Part shown: piece by piece, positions 1 to 8,690 of the stretch | Layout of the letters: every line of letters starts with the position of its first letter | Numbering within the stretch: position 1 is the first letter of the stretch | Origin: VRUE01 sp036379955 | GTDB lineage: Bacteria; Actinomycetota; Thermoleophilia; Solirubrobacterales; 70-9 | NCBI GenBank assembly: GCA_036379955.1 | Contig: DASVFR010000044.1 | Span: 1 to 64,000 of the forward strand | DNA: 64,000 bases | Reading direction: 5' to 3' | Translations under genes and position numbers: made by a program | The notes under the pieces: model-generated | What the model was told of the DNA's origin: nothing | The model's database searches: none | Seen by the model: the letters and a program-made list of their open reading frames with translations, nothing else

Positions 1-34
1 GTCGGCCCGCGGTAGGGCTTAGGATCGCGCCGCG

Positions 35-967
35 ATGAAGGCTTTGGTGACAGGCGGCGCGGGGTTCATCGGCTCCAACCTGGTCGACGCGCTGCTGGCG
101 CGGGGCGACGAGGTGACGGTGCTCGACGACCTCTCGACCGGGCGGCGCGAGAACCTGGACGGGGCGCTGGCGGCGGGCGCCGCTCTGGCCGAGGCCGACG
201 TCCGCGACGCCGAGGCGGTCGCCGCCATCGCAGGCGACGCCGGGCCCGACGTCGTCTTTCACCTCGCGGCCCAGATCGACGTGCGCAAGTCGGTCGAGGA
301 CCCCGCCTTCGACGCCGCGGTCAACGTCGGCGGCACCGCCAACGTGCTCGAGGCGGCGCGGGGGGCCGGCGCGCGGCGCTTCGTCTTCGTCTCGACCGGG
401 GGCGCGATCTACGGCGAGGGCGAGGGCAAGGCGCTGCCGCTCGACGAGGGCGCCCCGGCCGAGCCGCTCTCGCCGTACGGCCAGAGCAAGTTCGCCGCCG
501 AGGGCTACCTCGGCCTCTACGAGCGGCTCTACCGCCTCTCGACCGTGGCGCTGCGCCTCGGCAACGTCTACGGGCCACGCCAGGACCCGCTCGGCGAGGC
601 CGGCGTGATCGCGATCTTCTGCGGCAAGCTGCGCGGCGGCGAACACCCGACCGTCTTCGGCGACGGCAAGCAGACCCGCGACTACATATATGTGGGCGAC
701 GTGGTCGCCGCGGCGCTGGCGGCGGCCGAGTCGCGGGCGAGCGGCCCGATCAACGTGGGCACCGGGATCGAGACCGACGTGCTCGAGCTGGCGCGAGCGC
801 TGGCCGAGCTGGAGGACGCGGCGAGCTTCGAGCCCGAGCTCGCGCCGGCACGCGCCGGCGAGGTGCTGCGGATCTCGATCGATCCCGGCCGCGCCAAGCG
901 CGAGCTGGGCTGGGAGGCCGAGGTCGGCCTCGCCGAGGGCCTGCGCCTCACGCTCGACTCCATCTGA
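35..967 (+). CDS. NAD-dependent epimerase/dehydratase (UDP-glucose 4-epimerase-like)
   Basis: A 310-residue extended short-chain dehydrogenase that probably epimerises or dehydrates a nucleotide sugar for cell-surface glycans. The N-terminus has the Rossmann motif TGGAGFIGS at about residues 7-15 and an acidic residue after beta-2 (VLDDL) that favours NAD. The catalytic Ser/Tyr/Lys set is visible as STGGAIYG followed by YGQSK, and a GNVYGPRQ sugar-binding loop follows. Length matches GalE/RmlB-type enzymes. The ATG at 35 starts directly on the Rossmann strand, with only a weak AGGAT upstream. Substrate cannot be told from sequence. A conserved 47-nt hairpin follows 15 nt after the stop. Confidence 0.9.
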   Translation: MKALVTGGAGFIGSNLVDALLARGDEVTVLDDLSTGRRENLDGALAAGAALAEADVRDAEAVAAIAGDAGPDVVFHLAAQIDVRKSVEDPAFDAAVNVGGTANVLEAARGAGARRFVFVSTGGAIYGEGEGKALPLDEGAPAEPLSPYGQSKFAAEGYLGLYERLYRLSTVALRLGNVYGPRQDPLGEAGVIAIFCGKLRGGEHPTVFGDGKQTRDYIYVGDVVAAALAAAESRASGPINVGTGIETDVLELARALAELEDAASFEPELAPARAGEVLRISIDPGRAKRELGWEAEVGLAEGLRLTLDSI

Positions 968-982
968 GCGCCACCCCACTCG

Positions 983-1029
983 GGGTGCAACGCGTTTTAC
1001 ATGCAATACATGCTGAAAACGTTGCACCC
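983..1029 (+). repeat. 47-nt dispersed hairpin, family A copy 1
   Basis: Arms GGGTGCAACG and CGTTGCACCC (983-992 and 1020-1029) pair perfectly. Inside is a CG/AA 2x2 internal loop, an imperfect 8-bp inner stem and a 7-nt loop. An outer CCACCCC/GGGGTGG pair (971-977 and 1035-1041) extends the structure. Near-identical copies lie at 15638-15684 and 35732-35778, all in the same orientation just after a plus-strand stop codon. It may be a terminator, an mRNA 3' structure or a REP-like element. Confidence 0.85.
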
Positions 1030-1054
1030 AAGCGGGGGTGGCTAGGCTTTGGGC

Positions 1055-1807
1055 ATGCCCGCCCAGGCCTACGCCGGCAAGGAGTGCGTGTGTCAGCTGC
1101 GCAAGGGGATCTGCGACCAGTCCTGCGTGCGCGACATGCTGGAGACGCCCTTCTACATCGCCTGCCTGAAGCTGAAGGGGAGGCGCTGCCTGGTCGTCGG
1201 CGGCGGCGACATCGGGCTGGAGAAGGTCGAGGGATTGCTTGCCTGCGACGCCGACGTGACCCTGATCGCGCCGGTCGCCCATCCGCGGCTGGAGAGCCTG
1301 GCGGCGGAGGGCTCGATCGCCTGGGAGAAGCGGGCCTATGCCGGCGCCGCCGACCTCGAGGGCGCCTTCATGGTCATCGCCTGCACCGACGACTCCGAGG
1401 TCAACATCGGCGTCTTCGACGACGCCGAGAAGCGCGCGATGCTGGTCAACATCGTCGACGTGCCGCCGCTCTGCAACTTCATCCTGCCGGCGATCGTGCG
1501 CAGCGGCCCGCTGGCGATCGCGATCTCCACCGCGGGCGCCTCCCCCGCCCTGGCGAAGCGGATGAAGCGCGAGATCGCCGAGCTCTTCGGCGAGGAGTAC
1601 GCGCGCCTCGCTGTGATCCTCAACGACGCCCGCGGCTGGGCGAAGGGGACGCTGCCGACCTATCAGGACCGCAAGGAGTTCTTCGAGGGGATCGTCAACG
1701 GCGACCCCGACCCGGTTGCGCTGCTGCGCGACGGCGAGGAGACACAGGTCCTGGGCCTGATCGAGGCAGCCAAGGAGCGGGCCGCCTCACTGGCCGCCGC
1801 AGGCTGA
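1055..1807 (+). CDS. Precorrin-2 dehydrogenase / sirohydrochlorin ferrochelatase-like protein (CysG N-domain)
   Basis: A 250-residue protein of the CysG N-terminal/Met8 family, which oxidises precorrin-2 with NAD and may insert iron to make siroheme. The Rossmann motif VVGGGDIGLEK and the segment NIVDVPPLCNF with the family Asp are present, followed by the IVRSGPLAIAISTAGASP region. The methyltransferase half of full CysG is absent. An unusual N-terminal extension of about 35 residues carries a cysteine cluster (CVC, CDQSC). ATG 1055 is preferred; an in-frame TTG lies at 1049. The last 21 nt overlap the convergent MarR gene. Confidence 0.85.
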   Translation: MPAQAYAGKECVCQLRKGICDQSCVRDMLETPFYIACLKLKGRRCLVVGGGDIGLEKVEGLLACDADVTLIAPVAHPRLESLAAEGSIAWEKRAYAGAADLEGAFMVIACTDDSEVNIGVFDDAEKRAMLVNIVDVPPLCNFILPAIVRSGPLAIAISTAGASPALAKRMKREIAELFGEEYARLAVILNDARGWAKGTLPTYQDRKEFFEGIVNGDPDPVALLRDGEETQVLGLIEAAKERAASLAAAG

Positions 1808-2275
1808 GACCCGGACGCGCTCCAGGGTCTCGCGCAGCGCGTCGGCTTCGGCGGTGCTGAGCCTGGAGGCGAAGGCGACCTTCAGCTCGGCGACGACCAC
1901 AGGGCGCATCTCCTCGAGCAGGTCGCGGCCGGCCGGGCAGAGCGTCGCGTAGCTGACGCGACGATCGGTCTCGCAAAAAGTCCGTTCGAGCAGGCCGGCT
2001 TTGACCAGGCGGTCGACGAGCTTGGTCAGTCCGCCGCGCGTGATGACGAGGGCCTCGGCCAGGTCGCCCATCTTCATCCGCTGCTCGGGCGCCTCGGCGA
2101 CGGTCGCCAGCATCTCGTACCAGGGCAGGGGGGGAAAGTCGGCCGCGGCGAGCGCTTCCTGGAGCCGACCGACGATCGCCGCGTGGGTGCGGGTGAGCGC
2201 GCCCCAGGCGTCGCCGTGGGCGTTGCGGGCCTTGGCTCGCTGATCGCGCGGGGCCGCTGTCGCCTGAGGGGTCAT
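1787..2275 (-). CDS. MarR-family transcriptional regulator
   Basis: A 162-residue winged-helix repressor. A helical dimerisation segment is followed by a wHTH core (MKMGDLAEALVITRGGLTKL, then the wing RTFCETDRRVSYATLCPAG). It is transcribed divergently from the YceI/FMN-reductase operon, so it probably controls that pair and itself in response to a small phenolic, quinone or oxidative signal; the ligand is not visible. The ATG at 2275 is chosen because it gives normal MarR length. The reading frame continues upstream through the AT-rich promoter to 2425, which is not believable coding. Its 3' end overlaps the siroheme gene. Confidence 0.88.
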   Translation of the reverse strand: MTPQATAAPRDQRAKARNAHGDAWGALTRTHAAIVGRLQEALAAADFPPLPWYEMLATVAEAPEQRMKMGDLAEALVITRGGLTKLVDRLVKAGLLERTFCETDRRVSYATLCPAGRDLLEEMRPVVVAELKVAFASRLSTAEADALRETLERVRVSACGGQ

Positions 2276-2304
2276 GCCCTCATCTTCGCAGAAGGTCCTT
2301 GCCA

Positions 2305-2373
2305 TAGCAATAGTTGACAAGCTAATTAACTTTGCTACGATTGTTTCTGTAACAACTATTTGCGAAACAACTA
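2305..2373. promoter_or_regulatory. Divergent promoter with MarR-type operator
   Basis: This is an AT-rich island in GC-rich surroundings between the marR-like gene and the YceI gene. TAGCAATAGTT (2305-2315) and AACTTTGCTA (2328-2337) form an inverted repeat with a one-base bulge. TTGACA (2314-2319) and TACGAT (2336-2341) could be a -35/-10 pair. ATAGTTG (2310-2316) is inverted relative to CAACTAT (2353-2359), and CAACTA recurs at 2368-2373. AAGGAG at 2378-2383 is the ribosome site for the YceI gene. Confidence 0.65.
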
Positions 2374-2388
2374 CTAGAAGGAGCAGAA

Positions 2389-2946
2389 ATGAGCGCGCAG
2401 GCACAGGCAATCGAGCAGGCAGCACCGGCCGGGACCTACGTCGTCGACCCGGTTCATTCCTCGATCGGCTTCGCCGTCGTCCACAACGGGGTCTCGACCT
2501 TCCGCAGCGGCTTCGGCAACTACGAGGCGCAGCTCACCGGTGGCGAGACGCCGCAGCTGGAGGGTAGCGTCGACGTCACCAGCATCCAGATCGACGAGGA
2601 GCAGCTCAAGGGCCACCTCCTCTCCCCCGAGTTCTTCGACGCCCAGCGGCACCCGCAGCTGCGCTTCCGCTCCACCGAGCTGAGCATCGACGAGGATGGC
2701 TCGGCGCGAGTGCGCGGCGCGCTGGAGATCCGCGGCGAGACGCGCGAGGTCGAAGCGGAGGGTCGCTTCGCCCGACTGGGCGAGGACGCCTACGGCAAGG
2801 CGCGGGTCGGTCTCTCGCTGGCGGCGAGCGTCGACCGGCGCGATTTCGGGCTCGACTGGAACGCCGAGCTGCCGAGCGGCGGCGAGGTTCTCGACTACGC
2901 GGTGGAGATCGCGGTCGAGCTGGAGCTGGTCGAGGAGGACGAGTAA
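2389..2946 (+). CDS. YceI family protein
   Basis: A 185-residue lipocalin-like protein of the YceI family, whose members bind isoprenoid quinones or other amphiphiles. The family signature is clear: YVVDPVHSSIGFAVVH near residue 17, a GSVDVTSI strand, HLLSPEFFDAQRHPQLRFRS, and a terminal alternating beta-strand pattern. No signal peptide is present, so this version looks cytoplasmic. AAGGAG lies 5 nt upstream of the ATG. The stop is 2 nt before an FMN reductase, and the gene is divergent from a MarR regulator. This suggests a quinone or redox-stress response unit. Confidence 0.9.
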   Translation: MSAQAQAIEQAAPAGTYVVDPVHSSIGFAVVHNGVSTFRSGFGNYEAQLTGGETPQLEGSVDVTSIQIDEEQLKGHLLSPEFFDAQRHPQLRFRSTELSIDEDGSARVRGALEIRGETREVEAEGRFARLGEDAYGKARVGLSLAASVDRRDFGLDWNAELPSGGEVLDYAVEIAVELELVEEDE

Positions 2947-2948
2947 CG

Positions 2949-3509
2949 ATGCGGGTCCTCGGCATCTCCGGCAGTCTGCGGCGGGGCTCGACCAACGGCG
3001 CCCTGCTGCGGGCCGCCGCCGAGCGGCTGCCGGGGGGCGCCGAGCTAGTCGAGCTCGAGCGCCTCGGCGAGGTCCCGCCCTACGACGAGGACGTCGAAGG
3101 GGAAAGAGCGCCGGCGGCGGTCGAGGAGCTGCGCGCCGCGGTGCGCGAGGCCGACGCGATCCTGGTCGCGACGCCCGAGTACAACAGCTCGATCCCGGGC
3201 CAGCTCAAGAACGCGCTCGACTGGGTCTCGCGCCCAGCCGGCAGGAGCGCGCTCAACGGCAAGCCGGTCGCGGTCATCGGCGCCTCGACCGGCATGTTCG
3301 GCGCGGTCTGGGCGCAGGCCGAGCTGCGCAAGGTCCTCGCCACGATGGGCGGCCGCGTGATCGAGGCCGAGCTCCCGGTGGCCCACGCCAGGGACCACCT
3401 GGTCGACGGCCGACTCGAACTCACCCCCGAGCAGGGCGAGCGGCTGGAGGAGATCCTCACCGAGCTGATTGCCGCCGCCGAGCGCGAGGCGGATTTGATC
3501 GCGGCCTAG
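2949..3509 (+). CDS. NADPH-dependent FMN reductase / quinone reductase family
   Basis: A 186-residue flavodoxin-fold reductase. The phosphate-binding loop GISGSLRRGSTN is at residues 5-16, and PEYNSSIPGQLKNALDW, the family hallmark around the flavin and the dimer interface, is near residues 75-91. GASTGMFG follows. These enzymes reduce FMN, quinones, azo dyes or metals with NAD(P)H. It lies 2 nt after the YceI gene and is probably translated with it under MarR control. Its stop overlaps the end of the convergent HlyIII gene by 4 nt. Confidence 0.9.
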   Translation: MRVLGISGSLRRGSTNGALLRAAAERLPGGAELVELERLGEVPPYDEDVEGERAPAAVEELRAAVREADAILVATPEYNSSIPGQLKNALDWVSRPAGRSALNGKPVAVIGASTGMFGAVWAQAELRKVLATMGGRVIEAELPVAHARDHLVDGRLELTPEQGERLEEILTELIAAAEREADLIAA

Positions 3510-4210
3510 GCCGCCGGCAGCGCGAAGAAAGCCACCGCGGCGAAGTGGGCGGCGGCGGCGAGGATGACGAAGAGGTGGAAAACCTCGTGGTAGCCGAAGA
3601 CGCGCGGGTTGGGGTCGGGGCGCTGGGTCGCGTAGACGACGGCGCCGGCCGTGTAGAGGAGGCCGCCGGCGGCGACGAGGAGAGTGCCGGTCACGCCCAT
3701 GTCGTTCCAGAGCTGGGGGAAGGAGATCATCGCCACCCAGCCCAGCGAGAGGTAGATCACGGCCGCGACCCACTTCGGGTGCTCGATCCAGATCATCTCG
3801 ACGACGGCGCCGGCGATCGCGCCGATCCAGACGACGAGGAGGATCGCGTCGGCGAGCGGGCCGTGCAGGACGAGCAGGGCGAAGGGCGTGTAGGTGCCCG
3901 CGATGAGGAAGAAGATCATCGAGTGATCGAGCCGGCGCATCCACTTGCGCGCTTCCGGCCGCTTCCAGTCGATCCGGTGGTAGAGCGCGCTGGTGCCGAG
4001 CAGAGCGGAGAGGCTTGCGGCGTAGATGGCGACGGCGAGCGTCGCCTCCGTCGTCTTGGCGGCGACGATCAGGCCGGCGCCGAGGAAAAGAGAGACGACG
4101 AAGGCCCATTGATGCGAGACGCCGCGCAGCCGCGGCTTGACCGCGGCGATCGCGTCCGCTGCAACTTCCTTTGCAGATTCCACTTTCTCGGCGGCCCTTG
4201 CCCGCACCAT
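3506..4210 (-). CDS. Hemolysin III / PAQR family membrane protein
   Basis: A seven-helix membrane protein of the HlyIII (TrhA/PAQR) family. Family landmarks are SALYHRIDW after helix 2, LDHSMIFFLIAGTYTPFAL around helix 3, and GYHEVFHLFVILAAAAH near the C-terminus, supplying the conserved Ser/His/Asp/His set that binds zinc in PAQR hydrolases. The role in this organism is unknown; relatives affect membrane lipid homeostasis. ATG 4210 gives 234 residues, near the family norm. A GTG at 4273 would add 21 residues. Divergent from nrdJ. Confidence 0.85.
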   Translation of the reverse strand: MVRARAAEKVESAKEVAADAIAAVKPRLRGVSHQWAFVVSLFLGAGLIVAAKTTEATLAVAIYAASLSALLGTSALYHRIDWKRPEARKWMRRLDHSMIFFLIAGTYTPFALLVLHGPLADAILLVVWIGAIAGAVVEMIWIEHPKWVAAVIYLSLGWVAMISFPQLWNDMGVTGTLLVAAGGLLYTAGAVVYATQRPDPNPRVFGYHEVFHLFVILAAAAHFAAVAFFALPAA

Positions 4211-4342
4211 CGACTTGCCACCATAGAGGGGAACAGCGGCGAAAACTGCGGCATTTGCGGTGTCAGGCGTCACGAATTACGTCCGACTCGGTGACGATCC
4301 TGCGCAGTTACCCCTGAAAGTCGCCGCGAGAGGAGAAGTTCG

Positions 4343-7162
4343 ATGTCCAAGACCGCCACAAGCACCCCCCAGACCGGTCTGCAGGGCCTCTCGATAGAGC
4401 GGCGATTCTCGACCGCCGGGACCCATCCCTTCGACGAGGTCGAGTGGGAGATCCGCGATGCGGTGATCGGCAATCCCGAGAGCCCGGCCTTCGAGCAGCG
4501 CGGGGTCGAGTTCCCCAAGAGCTGGTCGCAGAACGCAACCAACATCGTCGCCCAGAAGTACTTCCGCGGTCAGCTCGGCACCGAGAAGAGGGAGAGCTCG
4601 GTGAAACAGATGGTCGGCCGCGTCGCGGGGACGATCTCCGACTGGGGGCGCGAGGGCGGCTACTTCGCCTCCGACGAGGATGCCGACACCTTCGAGGCCG
4701 AGCTGACCTCGATCCTGCTCAACCAGAAGGCCGCCTTCAACTCGCCTGTCTGGTTCAACGTCGGCTTCGAGGAGCGCCCGCAGTGCAGCGCCTGCTTCAT
4801 CCTCAGCGTCGAGGACAACATGGACTCGATCCTCGCTTGGAACACCAAGGAGGGCAAGATCTTCCGCGGCGGCTCGGGCTCGGGGATCAACCTCTCCAAC
4901 ATCCGTGGCTCGATGGAGCAGCTGGCCAAGGGCGGTACGGCAAGCGGGCCGGTCAGCTTCATGCGCGGCGCCGACTCCTGGGCCGGGACGATCAAGTCCG
5001 GCGGCAAGACCCGGCGGGCGGCGAAGATGGTCGTGCTCGACGTCGACCACCCGGACATCGAGCACTTCATCTGGTGCAAGGCCGACGAGGAGAAAAAGGC
5101 CGAGGCGCTGCGCGACGCCGGCTTCGACATGTCGATCGACGGCGAGGGGTTCACCTCGATCCAGTACCAGAACGCCAACAACTCGGTGCGGGTCAGCGAC
5201 GACTTCATGGAGGCGGTCGAGGCCGACGAGGACTGGCACCTGACCGCGCGCACCGACGGTTCGACCGTGAAGACGCTCGACGCGCGCGAGCTGATGAACC
5301 AGATCGCCGACGCGGCCTGGCGCTGCGCCGACCCGGGCATTCAGTACGACACGATCATCAACCGCTGGCACACCTGCCCGGAGTCGGGCCGGATCAACGC
5401 CTCCAACCCCTGCAGCGAGTACATGCACGTCGACGACTCGGCCTGCAACCTGGCCTCGCTCAACCTGATGAAATTCCGCCGCCCCGACGGCAGCTTCGAT
5501 GCAGAGGAGTTCGAGCACGCCGTCGACGTCGTCTTCCTCGCCCAGGAGATCGTCGTCGGCTTCTCCTCCTACCCGACCGAGGAGATCACCGAGAACGCCA
5601 ACAAGTTCCGCCAGCTCGGCCTCGGCTACGCCAACCTCGGCGCCCTGCTGATGTCCGACGGCCTCCCCTACGACTCGGTCGAGGGTCGCAACGTCGCGGC
5701 CGCGATCACGGCGCTGATGACCGGCCGCGCCTACCGCCAGTCGGCGCTGATCGCGGCCGGGGCGACCGGCCCCTACGAGGAGTACGAGCGCAACCGCGAG
5801 CCGCACAACGGCGTCATGCGGATGCACCGCGACGCCGCCTACGACGTCGACGGGACCGGGATCAAGGGCGAGCTGCTCGAGGCGGCGCAGCGCTCGTGGG
5901 ACGAAGCGGTCGAGCTCGGCGAGGAGCACGGCTACCGCAACGCCCAGGCGACGGTCCTGGCACCGACCGGGACGATCAGCTTCCTGATGGACTGCGACAC
6001 GACCGGGATCGAGCCCGACTTCTCGCTGGTCAAGTTCAAGGAGCTGGTCGGCGGCGGCCAGATGACGATCGTCAACAAGTCGGTGCCGCTAGCGCTGCGC
6101 ACGCTCGGCTACGCCGAGCCGCAGGTCGAGCAGATCGACGCCCACATCGCCGAGAACAGCACCATCGTCGGCGCTCCCGGCCTGAAGGACGAGCACCTGC
6201 CGGTCTTCGATGTCGCGGTCGGCGAGCGGGCGATCTCCCACACCGGCCACATCGACATGATGGCGGCGACGCAGCCCTTCATCTCCGGCGCGATCTCCAA
6301 GACCGTCAACCTGCCGCAGAGCGCCACGGTCGAGGACATCGCCGACGCCTACACGCGCGGTTGGAAGGGCGGCCTGAAGGCGCTGGCGATCTACCGCGAC
6401 GGCTCCAAGACCGCGCAGGCGCTGCGCACCGACGCGCAGGAGGAGAAGGAGACCGAGGCGGAGGCGGTGGTCGCCGCGCCGCCCGAGCGCAAGCGGATGC
6501 CCCAGGAGCGCGAATCGATCACCCACAAGTTCAAGATCGCCGGCCATGAGGGCTACATCACCGCCGGCAAGTACGACGACGGCTCGGTCGGCGAGATCTT
6601 CCTCACCGACATCGGCAAGGAGGGCTCGACGATGCGCGGGCTGCTCAACGCCTTCGCGACCGCGATCTCCCTCGGCCTCCAGTACGGCGTCCCGCTCGAG
6701 GACTTCGTGCGCAAGTTCAGCTACATGCGCTTCGAGCCGGAGGGCATGACCCAGAACCCCGAGATCCCCTTCGCCAAGTCGATGCCCGACTACATCATGC
6801 GCTGGCTGGCGAGCCGCTTCATCGATGACGTCGAAGTGCTCGAGGACCTTGGCATCCTGACCAAAGAGGTGCGGGCCAAGAAGGAGGCCGAGACGAGCCA
6901 GCTCGGGCTCGGCATCGCCACCGACACGGCGGGCCCGGCCAATGGCGGCAACGGTCACGCCAACGGCGCTGAGAAGGCGAAGGCGAGCGGCGGCGAGGCG
7001 GTCCCGGCTTCCAGCGCCTTCACCGAAACGCCCCCCGTGGTCCCAGCCAAGATGTCCGGCCTCGATCTCGGCCCGGCCTGCGAACAGTGCGGCGGCATGA
7101 TGCAGCGGACGGGCAGCTGCTACACGTGCAGTTCCTGCGGCAACAACACCGGCTGCGGCTGA
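4343..7162 (+). CDS. nrdJ: Adenosylcobalamin-dependent (class II) ribonucleoside-diphosphate reductase
   Basis: This 939-residue enzyme makes deoxyribonucleotides using coenzyme B12 and needs no oxygen. Landmarks are NPCSEYMHVDDSACNLASLN with the active-site cysteines, PTGTISFLMDCDTTGIEP for phosphate binding, and a C-terminal tail CEQCGGMMQRTGSCYTCSSC followed by NNTGCG, the cysteine-rich segment that serves as redox shuttle or zinc site. Length matches actinobacterial NrdJ. GAGGAGAA precedes the ATG. No cobalamin riboswitch fits in the short leader. No nrdR is adjacent. A linker of about 80 Gly/Ala/Asn-rich residues separates the core from the tail. Confidence 0.96.
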   Translation: MSKTATSTPQTGLQGLSIERRFSTAGTHPFDEVEWEIRDAVIGNPESPAFEQRGVEFPKSWSQNATNIVAQKYFRGQLGTEKRESSVKQMVGRVAGTISDWGREGGYFASDEDADTFEAELTSILLNQKAAFNSPVWFNVGFEERPQCSACFILSVEDNMDSILAWNTKEGKIFRGGSGSGINLSNIRGSMEQLAKGGTASGPVSFMRGADSWAGTIKSGGKTRRAAKMVVLDVDHPDIEHFIWCKADEEKKAEALRDAGFDMSIDGEGFTSIQYQNANNSVRVSDDFMEAVEADEDWHLTARTDGSTVKTLDARELMNQIADAAWRCADPGIQYDTIINRWHTCPESGRINASNPCSEYMHVDDSACNLASLNLMKFRRPDGSFDAEEFEHAVDVVFLAQEIVVGFSSYPTEEITENANKFRQLGLGYANLGALLMSDGLPYDSVEGRNVAAAITALMTGRAYRQSALIAAGATGPYEEYERNREPHNGVMRMHRDAAYDVDGTGIKGELLEAAQRSWDEAVELGEEHGYRNAQATVLAPTGTISFLMDCDTTGIEPDFSLVKFKELVGGGQMTIVNKSVPLALRTLGYAEPQVEQIDAHIAENSTIVGAPGLKDEHLPVFDVAVGERAISHTGHIDMMAATQPFISGAISKTVNLPQSATVEDIADAYTRGWKGGLKALAIYRDGSKTAQALRTDAQEEKETEAEAVVAAPPERKRMPQERESITHKFKIAGHEGYITAGKYDDGSVGEIFLTDIGKEGSTMRGLLNAFATAISLGLQYGVPLEDFVRKFSYMRFEPEGMTQNPEIPFAKSMPDYIMRWLASRFIDDVEVLEDLGILTKEVRAKKEAETSQLGLGIATDTAGPANGGNGHANGAEKAKASGGEAVPASSAFTETPPVVPAKMSGLDLGPACEQCGGMMQRTGSCYTCSSCGNNTGCG

Positions 7163-7191
7163 GGGCGTATAGCCGGCGCATTGCCGCACCC

Positions 7192-7229
7192 GCGGCGGCG
7201 CGCCGTGCAGAGCACTGCCGCGCCGCCGC
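7192..7229. terminator. Convergent hairpin between nrdJ and the P450 gene
   Basis: A perfect 11-bp stem, GCGGCGGCGCG (7192-7202) with CGCGCCGCCGC (7219-7229), encloses a second GTGC/GCAC stem with an AGA loop. It sits between two gene ends, so it may stop transcription from both sides. No U-tract is present, as is common for high-GC actinobacterial hairpins. Confidence 0.6.
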
Positions 7230-7249
7230 TTGCACGCCACTGCTTGGCT

Positions 7250-8608
7250 CTACGGCCTCAGTCGGTCGAGGACGACGGTGGCGTTGTGGCGCGGGGTCTC
7301 GGTGATCGCGCGGCGGAAGATTCGCTCCGACTTCTGGCGCGCGGGGCGGATCCGGTGGCGGCGGACCAGCTCCCTGAGGACGACGGCCATCTCGAACTGG
7401 GCGAAGGAGGCGCCGAGGCAGCGGCGGACGCCGCCGCCAAAGGGGATCCAGGTGTAGGTGCCGGGCGGGTTCTCGAGGAAGCGCTCGGGGCGGAAGGCCT
7501 GCGGCTCGGGGTAGACCTCGGGGTTGCGGTGGACGAGGTAGACGCAGGGAGCGACCGAGACGCCGGCCGGCAGCTCGTAGCCGGCGATCTCGACAGGCTC
7601 GGTGAGCTTGCGCAGGACGAGCGAGATCACCGGGCGCAGGCGCAGCGACTCCTGGATCGTCGCGGTCAGGTAGGCGTCGTCGCCGTCGCCGACCTCGGCC
7701 CGCAGGCGCTCCAGCTTCTCGGGGTGGCGAACGAGCCGCTCGACCGCCCAGGCGAGCGAGGTGGCCGTCGTCTCGTGGCCGGCGACCAGCAGGGTGAGCA
7801 GCTCGTCGCGCATCTCCTCGTCGCTCATCGGCGAGCCGTCCTCGTGGCGGGCCGCGACCAGCATCGAGAGGACGTCGTCGCGCTCCTCCAGGTCCTCGGC
7901 GCGGCGGCGCTCGGCGATCTCACGGTAGATCAGGGCGTCGACGCGGTCGATGCGCCGACGAAAGGGGGCGAGACGGCGCACCCGGTCCGGCCCGACCGCG
8001 ATCAGCGGCGCCAGGAAGCGCGGGTTGGTCGTCAAGTCGAGGAAGGCGCGGAGCGCGTCGCGCAGGTCGGCGAGCTTCCCGGCCTGCTCGGCGCCGACGC
8101 CGAAGACCGTGCGCAGGATGATATCCAGCGTCACCGCCTGCATCCGCGGGCGCAGCGCGTAGGGCTCGCCGGTCGGCCAGTCCTCGATCTCGGCCGCCGC
8201 GATCTCGCTCATCGTCTCCTCGTAACCCTGCATGCGGGCGCCGTGGAAGGGCGGCAGGAGCAGCTTGCGCTGGCTCATGTGTCGCTCCTCGTCGAGGACC
8301 AGAAGCGAGTTGCGGCCGAGCACCGGGGCGAGGATTTCATTGCCCTCGCCGGCATGGAAGACCTTCGGGTCGCCGGTGAAGACCTGCTTTATCGCGGCCG
8401 GGTCGGCGAGGACCACCCAGGTGCCTTCGTAGGCGATGCGGATCGTAAAGGCGTCGCCGTAGCGGTCCTGGCATGTGTAGAGCACGCGACGCGCCTGGCG
8501 CGACCAGAACGCGGTCTGGACCGGCCGCGGCAGCGGCGGGCCCGGAGGGAGGCGCCGCTGCACCGGCCGGGTCGCCGGTCGCGGAGCGGTTGTGGTCGCT
8601 GCCTCCAT
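7250..8608 (-). CDS. Cytochrome P450
   Basis: A 452-residue soluble monooxygenase. The I-helix oxygen-activation motif AGHETTATSLAW, the K-helix ESLRLRP and the heme loop FGGGVRRCLGASFA with the thiolate Cys are all intact. An aromatic/Pro segment (FRPERFLENP) precedes the heme loop as in CYP110/CYP3-like families. The Pro/Arg-rich N-terminus has no membrane anchor. It starts 82 bp from a divergent HSL-type esterase, so the two could share regulation. Electron partners are not encoded nearby. The substrate is unknown; lipophilic compounds such as fatty acids or sterols are typical for this group. Confidence 0.93.
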   Translation of the reverse strand: MEAATTTAPRPATRPVQRRLPPGPPLPRPVQTAFWSRQARRVLYTCQDRYGDAFTIRIAYEGTWVVLADPAAIKQVFTGDPKVFHAGEGNEILAPVLGRNSLLVLDEERHMSQRKLLLPPFHGARMQGYEETMSEIAAAEIEDWPTGEPYALRPRMQAVTLDIILRTVFGVGAEQAGKLADLRDALRAFLDLTTNPRFLAPLIAVGPDRVRRLAPFRRRIDRVDALIYREIAERRRAEDLEERDDVLSMLVAARHEDGSPMSDEEMRDELLTLLVAGHETTATSLAWAVERLVRHPEKLERLRAEVGDGDDAYLTATIQESLRLRPVISLVLRKLTEPVEIAGYELPAGVSVAPCVYLVHRNPEVYPEPQAFRPERFLENPPGTYTWIPFGGGVRRCLGASFAQFEMAVVLRELVRRHRIRPARQKSERIFRRAITETPRHNATVVLDRLRP

Positions 8609-8690
8609 CGCGCCTCCCGCCCAGGCTAGTACCCGAAAGCGCCCGGCGTGTGAGATGCGTCACCGCGGGATCGCGTAGCCTGCCGCCGTC

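Noticed and set aside
985..1860. Open frames beginning MQRVLHA at about 985 and at 15640
   Set aside because: The matching N-terminal peptides come from the repeated hairpin DNA, not from a gene. The rest of each frame is antisense or out-of-frame to clear genes.
4274..4342. Cobalamin riboswitch upstream of nrdJ
   Set aside because: The leader is too short and lacks a B12-box-like sequence.
7181..8629. Long plus-strand frame opposite the P450 gene, and similar long antisense frames (for example 9300-10328, 4277-5929, 59405-60412)
   Set aside because: GC-rich codon bias leaves antisense frames open. They lack domains and ribosome sites, while the opposite strand encodes clear families.
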